Part shown: positions 7,713-17,432 of the stretch, one piece after another
Numbering within the stretch: position 1 is the first letter of the stretch
Layout of the letters: every line of letters starts with the position of its first letter
Assembly: GCA_002696345.1 (NCBI GenBank)
Contig: NZRT01000065.1
Coordinates: 70,664 to 104,160, forward strand
Direction of reading: 5' to 3'
Source: Myxococcales bacterium
GTDB taxonomy: Bacteria; Myxococcota; UBA4151
DNA length: 33,497 bases
The notes under the pieces: generated by a model
The model's input: only the letters and a program-made list of their open reading frames with translations
What the model was told of the DNA's origin: nothing
The model's database searches: none
Position numbers and translations under genes: made by a program

Positions 7713-8138
7713 ATGGCACTAACACTACCTGGTCTAATCATCATCTCCGTCCTGTTTTTGGGATTGTTGTTTGTCTTCACACCTTTGCTCTATGGTCCCT
7801 ATCTGCGGGTCCTTGATGATCGTGAAGCCCTCGAAGCTGGTATCGCTCGAGATGGGAACGAAAGTCCGGAACTCGAGGCGATGGAGCAAAAGATTCAGCA
7901 GGCACTGAATGAGGCTCGAGATGCCGCTCGGAGCGCCACGGCCGAAGCAAGAGCGAAGACGGTCGCGAGCGCAAACAGCGAAGTGGATGCACTGAGGGAG
8001 AGGTTAGCTTCTGAAGCGGAAACGCATCGGGAACAGTTGCGCCTGCAAACCGAGACCGCTCGGCAATCGTTACATGAGGAAGCCAATGCGATGGCTGCAG
8101 AGATCGGGGATCGGGTCTTGGGAAGGACCTTGTCATGA
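7713..8138 (+). CDS. atpF': ATP synthase F0 subunit b' (second b-type stalk subunit)
   Basis: A 141-residue b-type subunit of the F0 peripheral stalk: one membrane helix (about residues 5-28) followed by a continuous charged coiled coil rich in Ala, Glu and Arg, ending at RVLGRTLS. It precedes a second b gene, as in organisms with heterodimeric b/b' stalks (deltaproteobacteria, cyanobacteria, alphaproteobacteria). There is an AGG-containing site (TGGAGG, 7697-7702) ten bases before the ATG. Its stop overlaps the atpF start as ATGA. Which of the two b-type genes should be called b or b' is a naming choice. Confidence 0.88.
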   Translation: MALTLPGLIIISVLFLGLLFVFTPLLYGPYLRVLDDREALEAGIARDGNESPELEAMEQKIQQALNEARDAARSATAEARAKTVASANSEVDALRERLASEAETHREQLRLQTETARQSLHEEANAMAAEIGDRVLGRTLS

Positions 8139-8725
8139 TTCGACTGCTTCTTCTCAGTAGTTCCATGATCTTCAGTTTCACTGCTTTTGCCGCAAGTGGA
8201 ACGAGTGGGGACGAACTGCCGCCGCTCAGCCTGTGGTCCGGTGAAGGCTACGTTCTCCCGGTCGGGACGCTACTGGTTAACTTTACTCTGTTCGTGGGCA
8301 TTATCTTCTTCCTCGTTCGTAAGCGAATTGCACGCTTGTTGGCGGACCGGGCAGATCGCTTCCAAGCGCTCATCGATGCAGCAAAGATTGCCGAGGCGAA
8401 AGCCAAGGAACGTCAAGCCGAACTCGAGTCTCGTCTCGCCGGGCTTGAGGGGGAATTGCAGGACGTTCGAGATCGTTTTGCAGCTCAACTGCAGTCGGAA
8501 GAAGACGCTGTACGGCGTCGTACAGCGAAAGAAATTGAACGACTCACTCAGAGCGCCAGCGCTCAGGTTGAGCAAGAGGCCGCCAGCGCTGCAGCTCAAC
8601 TGCGGCATGAAACCGCAGCCCTCGCTCTCCAATTAGCGGCGGCTAAAGTTCGTGAGTCGGCAAACGCCGAAGATCACGATCGCCTAACGGCTGGCTTCGT
8701 GAGCGATCTGGAGGCGAGCCCATGA
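8135..8725 (+). CDS. atpF: ATP synthase F0 subunit b with signal-like N-terminus
   Basis: A 196-residue b subunit. It begins with a signal-peptide-like segment (residues 1-20, ending FTAFAA), then a polar loop and the true membrane helix (about 48-63, NFTLFVGIIFFLV) followed by a long coiled coil that reaches the delta subunit. The extra N-terminal hydrophobic segment is a known feature of b subunits in several deltaproteobacteria. The coiled coil encodes an 8-base perfect inverted repeat (8506-8527), judged a coincidence of codon choice. It overlaps atpF' and atpH by 4 bases each, so the three stalk genes are translationally coupled. Confidence 0.9.
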   Translation: MIRLLLLSSSMIFSFTAFAASGTSGDELPPLSLWSGEGYVLPVGTLLVNFTLFVGIIFFLVRKRIARLLADRADRFQALIDAAKIAEAKAKERQAELESRLAGLEGELQDVRDRFAAQLQSEEDAVRRRTAKEIERLTQSASAQVEQEAASAAAQLRHETAALALQLAAAKVRESANAEDHDRLTAGFVSDLEASP

Positions 8726-9264
8726 TTCCTGCATCGATCTCCCGTCGTTGGGCTCGTGCGCTTGTCGAACTCGCCCAAGAAGAAAACCGCTTGGAAGCTG
8801 TGGCCGAACAGCTTCAACAACTGGCGCAACTTTCCCAGTCCCATGGGGAAATACAGCAGTTGATTCGTAACCCAGCGTTTTCAACGGCGTCTCAGAAAGC
8901 GGTCTTTGCTGAGATTCTGCAGAAGATGGGTGCAGATGATCTTCTGAAGCGGTTCGTGAGTGTGTTGATTGAGAAGGATCGTCTCGCTGCTCTTGGTGGA
9001 ATCGCCAAAGCTGCTCAGGATTTGACGGATCGGGCGCTCGGTCGTCGAAGAGCATTGGTGACAAGCGCTCGACCTTTAACCGAAGAACAGCGCACTCAGT
9101 TGAAAGCAAGCCTTGGGCAGCGCACTGGGGCTGAAATTGTTATGGAAGAAGAAGTGAACGAGGACCTGGTTGCAGGGCTTCGAGTTCAACTCGGTTCGCA
9201 GCGCTTGGAAAGCAGCGTCGCAGGCCATTTCGCACAACTGCAAAGAGACCTGGGCGTTCGATAA
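8722..9264 (+). CDS. atpH: ATP synthase F1 subunit delta
   Basis: A 180-residue delta subunit, linking the top of the F1 head to the b/b' stalk. It has the usual helical N-terminal domain (ISRRWARALVELAQEE, then IRNPAFS and a leucine-rich run) and the C-terminal hallmark with VTSARPLTEEQ and EVNEDLVAGLRVQLGSQ. The start ATG overlaps the atpF stop (ATGA). A 40-base gap to atpA contains a GGAGAA ribosome binding site. Confidence 0.95.
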   Translation: MIPASISRRWARALVELAQEENRLEAVAEQLQQLAQLSQSHGEIQQLIRNPAFSTASQKAVFAEILQKMGADDLLKRFVSVLIEKDRLAALGGIAKAAQDLTDRALGRRRALVTSARPLTEEQRTQLKASLGQRTGAEIVMEEEVNEDLVAGLRVQLGSQRLESSVAGHFAQLQRDLGVR

Positions 9265-9304
9265 CCCAGGATAGGGCCCCAAAGGGGGTACGGAGAACGA
9301 TTCA

Positions 9305-10888
9305 ATGGAGCTTCGAGCAGAAGAAATCTCAAAGATCCTTCGGGAGCAGATCTCGAACTTCGACGGCCAACTTTCCGTCGCAGAGACAGGTACCGTCCTC
9401 AGTGTTGGTGACGGTGTCGCTCGCATTTATGGTCTCGATGAGGTCATGGTCGGTGAACTGGTGGAGTTTGAAGCGAAGGATGCTCAGGGCAACACGATTC
9501 AAGGCATGACCTTGAACTTGGAAGAAGACAACGTGGGTGTTGTCATCATGGGACCAGACCGGGAGATTAAGGAAGGTGACACGGTTCGACGGACCGGGCG
9601 CATTGCTGATGTCCCCGTGGGACCTGAACTCCTTGGACGTGTCGTGGATGGCTTGGGCAATCCGATTGATGGCAAGGGTCCGCTGAACGCTTCATCTCGA
9701 GGGCAGATCGAAGTCAAAGCGCCTGGCATCATTGCTCGTAAGCCTGTTCATGAGCCCATGCAGACCGGTTTGAAGGTTATCGATGCCTTGATTCCAATCG
9801 GGCGTGGACAGCGGGAACTGATTATTGGTGATCGCCAGACGGGTAAGACGGCCGTGGCTATCGATACGATTATCAACCAAAAGGGCACGGGCGTGAAATG
9901 CGTTTACGTAGCCGTGGGTCAAAAGCAGTCGACGATCGCCCAGGTGGTTGAGAAGCTGCGCGTCCATGGTGCGCTGGATTATACGATCGTTGTTGCGGCA
10001 GCGGCTTCTGATCCTGCGCCCATGCAGTACCTGGCGCCCTATGCGGGTGCGACAATGGGTGAGTACTTTCGAGATAACGGTGAAAATGGCGAGCCGGGTA
10101 GCGCTGACAACCCTGCTCAGCATGCACTGATTATTTATGATGATCTCTCGAAGCAGGCGGTCGCTTACCGTCAGCTTTCACTCCTTCTGCGGCGCCCTCC
10201 AGGTCGTGAAGCCTTTCCAGGTGATGTGTTTTACGTGCACTCTCGCCTGTTGGAGCGTGCGTGCAAGTTGGATGACAGCCTGGGGGCAGGTTCGTTGACG
10301 GCGCTGCCCATTATCGAAACTCAAGCGGGGGATGTTTCTGCCTACATCCCAACCAATGTGATTTCTATTACCGATGGACAGATCTTTCTCGAGTCGGACT
10401 TGTTCAATGCGGGCGTGCGCCCGGCTGTGAATGCCGGAATTTCCGTGAGTCGAGTCGGGGGTAGTGCACAGAAAAAGATTATGAAGAAGATCGCCGGTAC
10501 CTTGCGCTTGGAACTGGCGCAGTATCGCGAGTTGGAAGCATTTGCACAGTTCGGCAGCGATTTGGACAAAGCGACTCAGGAGCAGTTAGAGCGTGGGGCT
10601 CGTCTCGTGGAAACGATTAAGCAGCGTCAGTACATGCCACAACGTTTGGGTGTACAGGTGGTTTCGATCTACGCCGCCACGGAGCGCCGTAGTGAGGACA
10701 GCCCGGACACCTGGGTTCGTGACATCCCCGTCGATGAAATCGTTGGCTTCATGCAGGATATCGAGACTTGGTTGCTTGAAAATCGGGTGAGCCTGGTCGA
10801 CCAAATCGAAGAGGTTGGCGAACTCAATGATGAGGTTCGTGCAGCGATCGTCGATGCCCTCGCAGCCTTCCGAGCCCAACGCGACTAA
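9305..10888 (+). CDS. atpA: ATP synthase F1 subunit alpha, with a 12-13 residue insertion
   Basis: A full-length, 527-residue alpha subunit. Walker A reads GDRQTGKT (residues 175-182), and the conserved regions [40 protein letters not shown] and [10 protein letters not shown] are intact. It is the regulatory, non-catalytic nucleotide-binding partner of beta in the F1 ring. One oddity is that between EYFRDNG (ending at G259) and HALIIYDD (from H273), where the family has a single residue, there are 13 residues rich in Gly, Glu, Pro and Asn. The insertion is in frame and the flanks are intact, so it is a real loop and not a frameshift. Confidence 0.97.
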   Translation: MELRAEEISKILREQISNFDGQLSVAETGTVLSVGDGVARIYGLDEVMVGELVEFEAKDAQGNTIQGMTLNLEEDNVGVVIMGPDREIKEGDTVRRTGRIADVPVGPELLGRVVDGLGNPIDGKGPLNASSRGQIEVKAPGIIARKPVHEPMQTGLKVIDALIPIGRGQRELIIGDRQTGKTAVAIDTIINQKGTGVKCVYVAVGQKQSTIAQVVEKLRVHGALDYTIVVAAAASDPAPMQYLAPYAGATMGEYFRDNGENGEPGSADNPAQHALIIYDDLSKQAVAYRQLSLLLRRPPGREAFPGDVFYVHSRLLERACKLDDSLGAGSLTALPIIETQAGDVSAYIPTNVISITDGQIFLESDLFNAGVRPAVNAGISVSRVGGSAQKKIMKKIAGTLRLELAQYRELEAFAQFGSDLDKATQEQLERGARLVETIKQRQYMPQRLGVQVVSIYAATERRSEDSPDTWVRDIPVDEIVGFMQDIETWLLENRVSLVDQIEEVGELNDEVRAAIVDALAAFRAQRD

Positions 10889-10911
10889 CCCGAGCTTCTG
10901 GAACGACCTCA

Positions 10912-13229
<2,318 letters not shown>

Positions 13230-13238
13230 GGAAACCTC

Positions 13239-13643
13239 ATGAGCCTCGCATTATCCATTATCGTCCCTGGTCGTATGCCCTACGAACGGCAGGCTGAAGC
13301 TGTGACACTGCCTGGTGTGATGGGGCAGTTCACCGTTCTTCCGAGCCACGGTGCCATGTTGGCACAGGTGGAACCGGGTCTGGTTGAAATCAAAGTCTCC
13401 GGACAGGTCGAGAAACTCGTGATCGGCCGGGGCATTTGTGAAGTTGGAGCCGATCAAGTGCGTGTGTTGGCTGGAAAGTCGGCGCTGCCCGGCGACTTTG
13501 ACACAGCCGCGGCGAAAGAGGCGCTGGAAGCAGCAGAAGCCCAACTCGCTCAGCAAGCCGGTCCGGTCGCTGAGGGTTGGACTGAAGCGCAAGAGGAGGT
13601 CGCTTGGGCTGATGCCTTGTCTCGCTTGGTAGCAGGAAGCTAA
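13239..13643 (+). CDS. atpC: ATP synthase F1 subunit epsilon
   Basis: A 134-residue epsilon subunit: the N-terminal beta sandwich (LSIIVPGRMPYERQAEAVTLPG, GQFTVLPSHGAMLAQVEPG) and a short helical C-terminal part rich in Ala, Glu and Gln. It couples the rotor to the c ring and can inhibit ATP hydrolysis. AAGGAA lies just before the ATG. The a (atpB), c (atpE) and atpI genes are not in this cluster and must lie elsewhere. The stop is only three bases from the stop of the convergent permease gene, leaving no room for an intergenic terminator. Confidence 0.94.
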   Translation: MSLALSIIVPGRMPYERQAEAVTLPGVMGQFTVLPSHGAMLAQVEPGLVEIKVSGQVEKLVIGRGICEVGADQVRVLAGKSALPGDFDTAAAKEALEAAEAQLAQQAGPVAEGWTEAQEEVAWADALSRLVAGS

Positions 13644-13646
13644 GAT

Positions 13647-14384
13647 CTAACCGGCGAGTAAAGCGTCCCAAACCAGTAGTTTGAGTCCGAGAATTAAGAG
13701 CGTTCCACGGTAGAGTCGGCGGAATACACTCGGGTTAACCTGAGTCTTCTTACCGATCATCACGCCGAGAAGGACCGACAGCAGCATCGCTGCCAAAACG
13801 CCAGTATAGTCTTGGTAGGGGAAGGGGTCCTGCCCTTCGAAGCCAAGCAATGCGAAGAGCGCCACTTTGGGGAGATGAGTTGCTAACTGACAGGCTGCTT
13901 TCGTGGCGATGATCTGTCTGCGCTCAAAGCGCTTGCCGAGAAAAAAAGGGGCAAGTGCTGGATCTGCTGCGCCGACCAGCATGGAACTCAGGGTCGCGCC
14001 GAACCCAATGCCGAACCAGCCCACGGGGGTCGGGATCATTCGATGAAAGAGAGAGGTCGTGAGACTGAGCAGAACGAAACCGCCCAGTAAGCCTCGCAAA
14101 ACTGTGTTGTCGAGCATCCCCAGCAACACCCAACCCAGTGCAACCGCTGGCAATAGAGCCATCATGAAAGGTCGAATCACAGTGAAGACGGCAGCCTGTC
14201 GGAACGCGAAGAATCGGGCACCGTTGTTCACTGTTTGTATGAGACCGTGGAGCGCAATCGCCTCGAGTGGTTCAAACACGAGGTAAAGACAGGCAATGAA
14301 GAGTGTCCCGCCGCCGAGTCCGATGCAGGCTGAGAGAAAGGCTCCGGCAAAGGCGGCGCAACTCGCCAAGAGCAAAATGGTCAT
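13647..14384 (-). CDS. TSUP family (TauE/SafE) membrane permease
   Basis: A 245-residue integral membrane protein with about eight hydrophobic segments and the two-repeat layout of TSUP permeases: the early FLSACIGLGGGTLFIACLYL and, in the second half, GIGFGATLSSMLVGAADPAL. Family members move sulfite, sulfonates or other organic anions; the substrate here cannot be told. The chosen start is the ATG at 14384, preceded by GAGG and overlapping the stop of the upstream gene by one base (TGATG). A TTG one codon earlier is the alternative. It is convergent with atpC with three bases between stops. Confidence 0.8.
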   Translation of the reverse strand: MTILLLASCAAFAGAFLSACIGLGGGTLFIACLYLVFEPLEAIALHGLIQTVNNGARFFAFRQAAVFTVIRPFMMALLPAVALGWVLLGMLDNTVLRGLLGGFVLLSLTTSLFHRMIPTPVGWFGIGFGATLSSMLVGAADPALAPFFLGKRFERRQIIATKAACQLATHLPKVALFALLGFEGQDPFPYQDYTGVLAAMLLSVLLGVMIGKKTQVNPSVFRRLYRGTLLILGLKLLVWDALLAG

Positions 14385-14938
14385 CAATCCTCGCTCTTGA
14401 CCACCCGGAGAGAGGGTTTACCTCCCTTGTTGTCCACCTCGAACTTAACGTCGAAGCCATACTTTTCCTTCATGGCAGCCCGTTTGTCTTTGAGCGACTT
14501 GAGGAAGGCTTCTTTACTCGGGCTTTTACCACCATGCTTTGCGTTGATCGATTGGAAGCGCTCGTAGGCAGCCTCGTCGGGACTTGCACGGTTCGACTTC
14601 TCCGGTGGATTGGTCCCAGGCATCACCATGGGAGCGGGAGCCGCAGAGGGCCGATTGGTCCGTTCACGCCGAAAGGTTCCATCTTCGATCTTGCGCAGGA
14701 TGCGCTCCCACCGATTTCTTAAGGTCATGAATCGTTGCTGTAGCTGGTTCAGTTTAAAGCGTTCGACATGTCCCATTTGCTTCGCAGCCATCGCAGCTTT
14801 GATCTTTTTGTCGAACTTTTCCTGCTTTGGAACGGGTGGCCGTTTCTCGAGGCCTTGGATAAATCGATCCCATTCCCGACGTAGTGACTCGAGTTCAGGC
14901 TGCAACGTTTTCGCTGGATCGTTCTTCGAAGCCATCAT
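14384..14938 (-). CDS. Basic helical protein resembling the MXAN_5187 C-terminal domain
   Basis: A 184-residue cytoplasmic protein with a long charged helical region (about residues 10-90) containing EWDRFIQGLEKRPPVPKQE and RFMTLRNRWERILRKIEDGT. It then has a Pro/Ala/Met-rich linker, and a C-terminal helical part with the FQSINAKHGGKSPSKEAFLK region. The pattern of an RPP motif followed by RF..L...W.R.LR.IEDGT recalls a domain known from myxobacterial proteins (MXAN_5187 type) of uncertain function. The match is from memory and needs a profile search. The start ATG (14938, or the next codon 14935) has CAGGA upstream; a longer frame to 14980 has no good start. It is coupled to the TSUP permease by a TGATG overlap. 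Confidence 0.6.
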   Translation of the reverse strand: MMASKNDPAKTLQPELESLRREWDRFIQGLEKRPPVPKQEKFDKKIKAAMAAKQMGHVERFKLNQLQQRFMTLRNRWERILRKIEDGTFRRERTNRPSAAPAPMVMPGTNPPEKSNRASPDEAAYERFQSINAKHGGKSPSKEAFLKSLKDKRAAMKEKYGFDVKFEVDNKGGKPSLRVVKSED

Positions 14939-15056
14939 TAAAATCCTGAGGTACTCCCACGCTGACGGCAAGGCGGCCAAGTGTCAATGCTTCACGGGGC
15001 TTGTAGGGTCGCGTTTCATCCTCCATGATCCCCCCACCATCGGGAATGGAGTCGTT

Positions 15057-16946
15057 ATGAACATCAACTATCTACTTGGCTTAGGCGCTCTCGTCATCGG
15101 GATGTCCGTCCAAGCTCATCACGATGCTGTGTCGGCGCCACCGACCCAGGAAGCGGCCCTTCTTCAAGGGGATGAAGAGGCACCGTCTGCCGGTTCGGAA
15201 ACGGCCAGCTCAGACGCTACGTCGGTTTCGGATGGGCAAGCGGAAACCGCAGGCGAGAAAGCGGCAAAGCAGGAGAAGGCCGATGCCCCCAAAACGGGCG
15301 CTGAAGAAGGTGGGGACAGTCCCGCTGCGGCTGCCTCCACAGAAAGCGCCGCCGAGGCGAAACCCAAGACCGACGCTGAGAAAAAGTCGGAAGAGCCAAA
15401 GGAAAAGCCCAAGCCTTTGCCATTCATTAAGGGTGAACTCACCAAGGCGGGAAGCACGGTTTACATTCCCAAAACAAGCGAGTGGGGGGGGCGTATTGGT
15501 CTCGATACGATCGATCAGGATATTTATCTCAAGTTGATTCCTGAGTGGCATTTGGTACGCCCTAAATGGCGCATTGGATTATCGATGCCGTTGAGAGCAC
15601 TCGCCTACAATGCAAAGGGTGATGAGCGACCTGATCTCTTCTCGAGCCAAGCCTTCAATCTGCGTGCTGAAGACTACGATGAGATGAACGATTATTTAGC
15701 GGCCCTTCTGTACGCCCAGTACGGTCGGAAAGAAGATAAATTCTTCCTGAATGTGAGTCGGGTGGGAGCGGCGAGCCTGGCCCATGAAACCTTGTTGCGT
15801 CGATACAACCCCAACCTGTCAACGGATACGACCTTCACCAGTGTTTCTTTCGATGCGTACACTAAGTTCGGTGGATTTCAGTCTTTCTTCTCCAATGCGA
15901 CGGCGGCAACCAACTCGGTTTGGGGTGGCTTGGTTTTCATCAAGCCTGTCGGTGCCATCATGAAGTCAGACCCCACAAAAAGTCCTGCGGGTCCCCGGTC
16001 CCTCTCCATTGGTATTCACTGGGCGATGGACCCGTCAGCACCGATTTCAGTGAAGCGTGGTGCCTGTGATGGCAGCAGCGGGGATGAGACTTCAGGAGGT
16101 GCCTCAAATCAATGCCTGCATTTGGACAGTACAGCAGGCTACACGCCGATCGTTGAGGCCAATCAAACGGGCTCCGTCACCGGGATTGGCATCGACGCCG
16201 AGTACAAAATTTATAAAAGCGAAGATGCTAAAACCGATCTCAAAGTCTATCTCGATGCGAGTCAGCTTTCCTTTGCGGACGCATCTGGGAGCCAGGTCGC
16301 CGGTGGTCTCGGGATTACGGGGGGGCTGTTGGCCCGCTTGAATTTTGGAGAAGGTGCCGACACTTGGGCAGCACGGATTCGGACGGACTTTCGCAATATT
16401 GCACCCGGATTTGTACCATCTTACTTCGATAGTCTTTACGCCGTTCAGCGCTATCAGTTTGCAGCGCCTGGTCAGGTGGCCACCAGCAGTGACCCAACGA
16501 AGTTTCAAGCGGCTGTTGATGAAGCGTCTGCTGCTTCCTCGGTCAATGGATATGGTGTCGATCTGCAACTGGGCAAGCCACGGGCTTGGGCACTTCAGGT
16601 CGCCTATGAAAACGTACTTGGGGGCGATCCATCTCGGAATCAGCACCTGATGGTCCACATGGAGCACCCTGTGGCCTTCCTCGATGTCTTCGCTACCTAT
16701 CACCTTCGGGGCTTCTCGGACTGGAGTCAGGCCTTCAAGTTGGCGGGTGATAACGAGATTCTTGTCTCAGCGGTCCGTTGGAAGCTGCTGCCCATCCTCT
16801 GGTTTAACATTCACGCTCAGAAGAGTTTCTCGACGGAAGCTTATACCGATGGGGTAGACCCTGTTCGTAAAGACAAGGTCGAGGCGGGTTACCGGAACAC
16901 CTTTAGATGGGGCATGGATACCCAGTTGGGTTTCCGCTTCAAGTAA
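15057..16946 (+). CDS. Secreted outer-membrane beta-barrel-like protein with long charged linker
   Basis: A 629-residue protein with a signal peptide (residues 1-20, ending MSVQA). A low-complexity stretch of about 100 residues rich in Ala, Glu, Lys, Ser and Pro (21-120) follows. After that comes a long region of alternating polar and hydrophobic residues with many aromatic strand ends (for example WRIGLSMPLRALAYNAKG, VYLDASQLSFADAS, AWALQVAYENVLGG), and the chain ends on an aromatic-containing strand, GMDTQLGFRFK. This is what an outer-membrane barrel looks like, and no family was recognised. A Cys pair frames a Gly/Ser loop near residues 337-354. The start ATG 15057 has GGAG upstream and begins exactly at the signal peptide. 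Its own terminator follows, so it is a single-gene unit. The function is unknown. Confidence 0.7.
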   Translation: MNINYLLGLGALVIGMSVQAHHDAVSAPPTQEAALLQGDEEAPSAGSETASSDATSVSDGQAETAGEKAAKQEKADAPKTGAEEGGDSPAAAASTESAAEAKPKTDAEKKSEEPKEKPKPLPFIKGELTKAGSTVYIPKTSEWGGRIGLDTIDQDIYLKLIPEWHLVRPKWRIGLSMPLRALAYNAKGDERPDLFSSQAFNLRAEDYDEMNDYLAALLYAQYGRKEDKFFLNVSRVGAASLAHETLLRRYNPNLSTDTTFTSVSFDAYTKFGGFQSFFSNATAATNSVWGGLVFIKPVGAIMKSDPTKSPAGPRSLSIGIHWAMDPSAPISVKRGACDGSSGDETSGGASNQCLHLDSTAGYTPIVEANQTGSVTGIGIDAEYKIYKSEDAKTDLKVYLDASQLSFADASGSQVAGGLGITGGLLARLNFGEGADTWAARIRTDFRNIAPGFVPSYFDSLYAVQRYQFAAPGQVATSSDPTKFQAAVDEASAASSVNGYGVDLQLGKPRAWALQVAYENVLGGDPSRNQHLMVHMEHPVAFLDVFATYHLRGFSDWSQAFKLAGDNEILVSAVRWKLLPILWFNIHAQKSFSTEAYTDGVDPVRKDKVEAGYRNTFRWGMDTQLGFRFK

Positions 16947-16966
16947 TCAGAGCTGATTTTCTTAGC

Positions 16967-17004
16967 CGGGAGCGGGGCCTCAGTCGTCCCGCTCTCGCTT
17001 TTTT
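16967..17004 (+). terminator. Rho-independent terminator of the outer-membrane protein gene
   Basis: A 10-base-pair stem, with CGGGAGCGGG (16967-16976) pairing with CCCGCTCTCG (16988-16997) and including one G-U pair, has an 11-base loop and is followed by C and six T (16999-17004). It lies 21 bases after the stop at 16946. The right arm and loop are also the last codons of the convergent zinc-ribbon gene, which uses the same DNA as coding sequence. There is no T tract on the other side, so it acts only in the + direction. Confidence 0.85.
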
Positions 17005-17432
17005 CGACGATAAACAATCTGCCCTGCGGATTTGTCGCGCAGATCAATACCTTTGCCTCTTTGATTCGTATTAAAGCTGATGCCTTCTTTACGATAATAG
17101 GCTTCGTCATCGTGGGGCCGAGCCACCCCAGGCGCATACACACCAATGATTTCCGCCGCACATCGTCGACACAAAATACGATCCAGAGAATGAGGGCGCC
17201 ATGGGACTTGGTCTTGGGCGCCACAGCGCGTGCATCGTATCGAGGTTCCTACCTGGGTTCCGTGCTGGTTTCGTTGGCGTCTTACGCGCTTGCTTGGAGC
17301 TTGAGCCGACGTATACATATCGATACAGGTCAAACAGATTTGGGCTCCAGGGGTTTCGACTGGGGCGCTGCAGATAATGCATGGTTCCATGGGAGCCCCA
17401 AGGAGCGGGATGCTGCCTTTCCTGTCAAGCAT
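16980..17432 (-). CDS. Double zinc-ribbon protein, CxxC motifs
   Basis: A 150-residue cytoplasmic protein with two four-cysteine zinc-binding sites: C18/C21/C33/C36 (CIICSAP and CLTC) and C67/C70/C88/C91 (RCTRCGAQDQVPWRPH and LCRRC). The second resembles the zinc ribbons with a VPWRP/VPFRP segment found in small regulatory or nucleic-acid-associated bacterial proteins. The C-terminal third is basic, ending RRKKRERDD. No function is assigned. The start ATG 17432 is chosen for an AAAGGAG site just before it, but M15 (17390), right before the first cysteine, is a reasonable alternative. Its 3' end is built from the terminator hairpin of the facing gene, and its 5' end overlaps the divergent amidase gene if 17432 is right. 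Confidence 0.7.
   Translation of the reverse strand: MLDRKGSIPLLGAPMEPCIICSAPVETPGAQICLTCIDMYTSAQAPSKRVRRQRNQHGTQVGTSIRCTRCGAQDQVPWRPHSLDRILCRRCAAEIIGVYAPGVARPHDDEAYYRKEGISFNTNQRGKGIDLRDKSAGQIVYRRKKRERDD

Noticed and set aside
8506-8527. Perfect 8-base inverted repeat CGCTGTAC/GTACAGCG in atpF, resembling the lexA operator
   Set aside because: The half sites are separated by six bases instead of four and lie deep inside a coding sequence, with no promoter. It is most likely a codon coincidence.
14982-14987. Perfect TTGACA on the minus strand before the basic helical protein gene
   Set aside because: No acceptable -10 box lies 15-19 bases downstream, so a promoter could not be supported.
15001-15029. 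TTGTAG-17-CATGAT as promoter for the outer-membrane protein gene
   Set aside because: Only three of six and four of six consensus matches; too weak to call without transcript data.
14610-15056. Upstream extension of the outer-membrane protein frame
   Set aside because: The extension is antisense to the basic helical protein gene, and the signal peptide begins exactly at ATG 15057 with GGAG before it.
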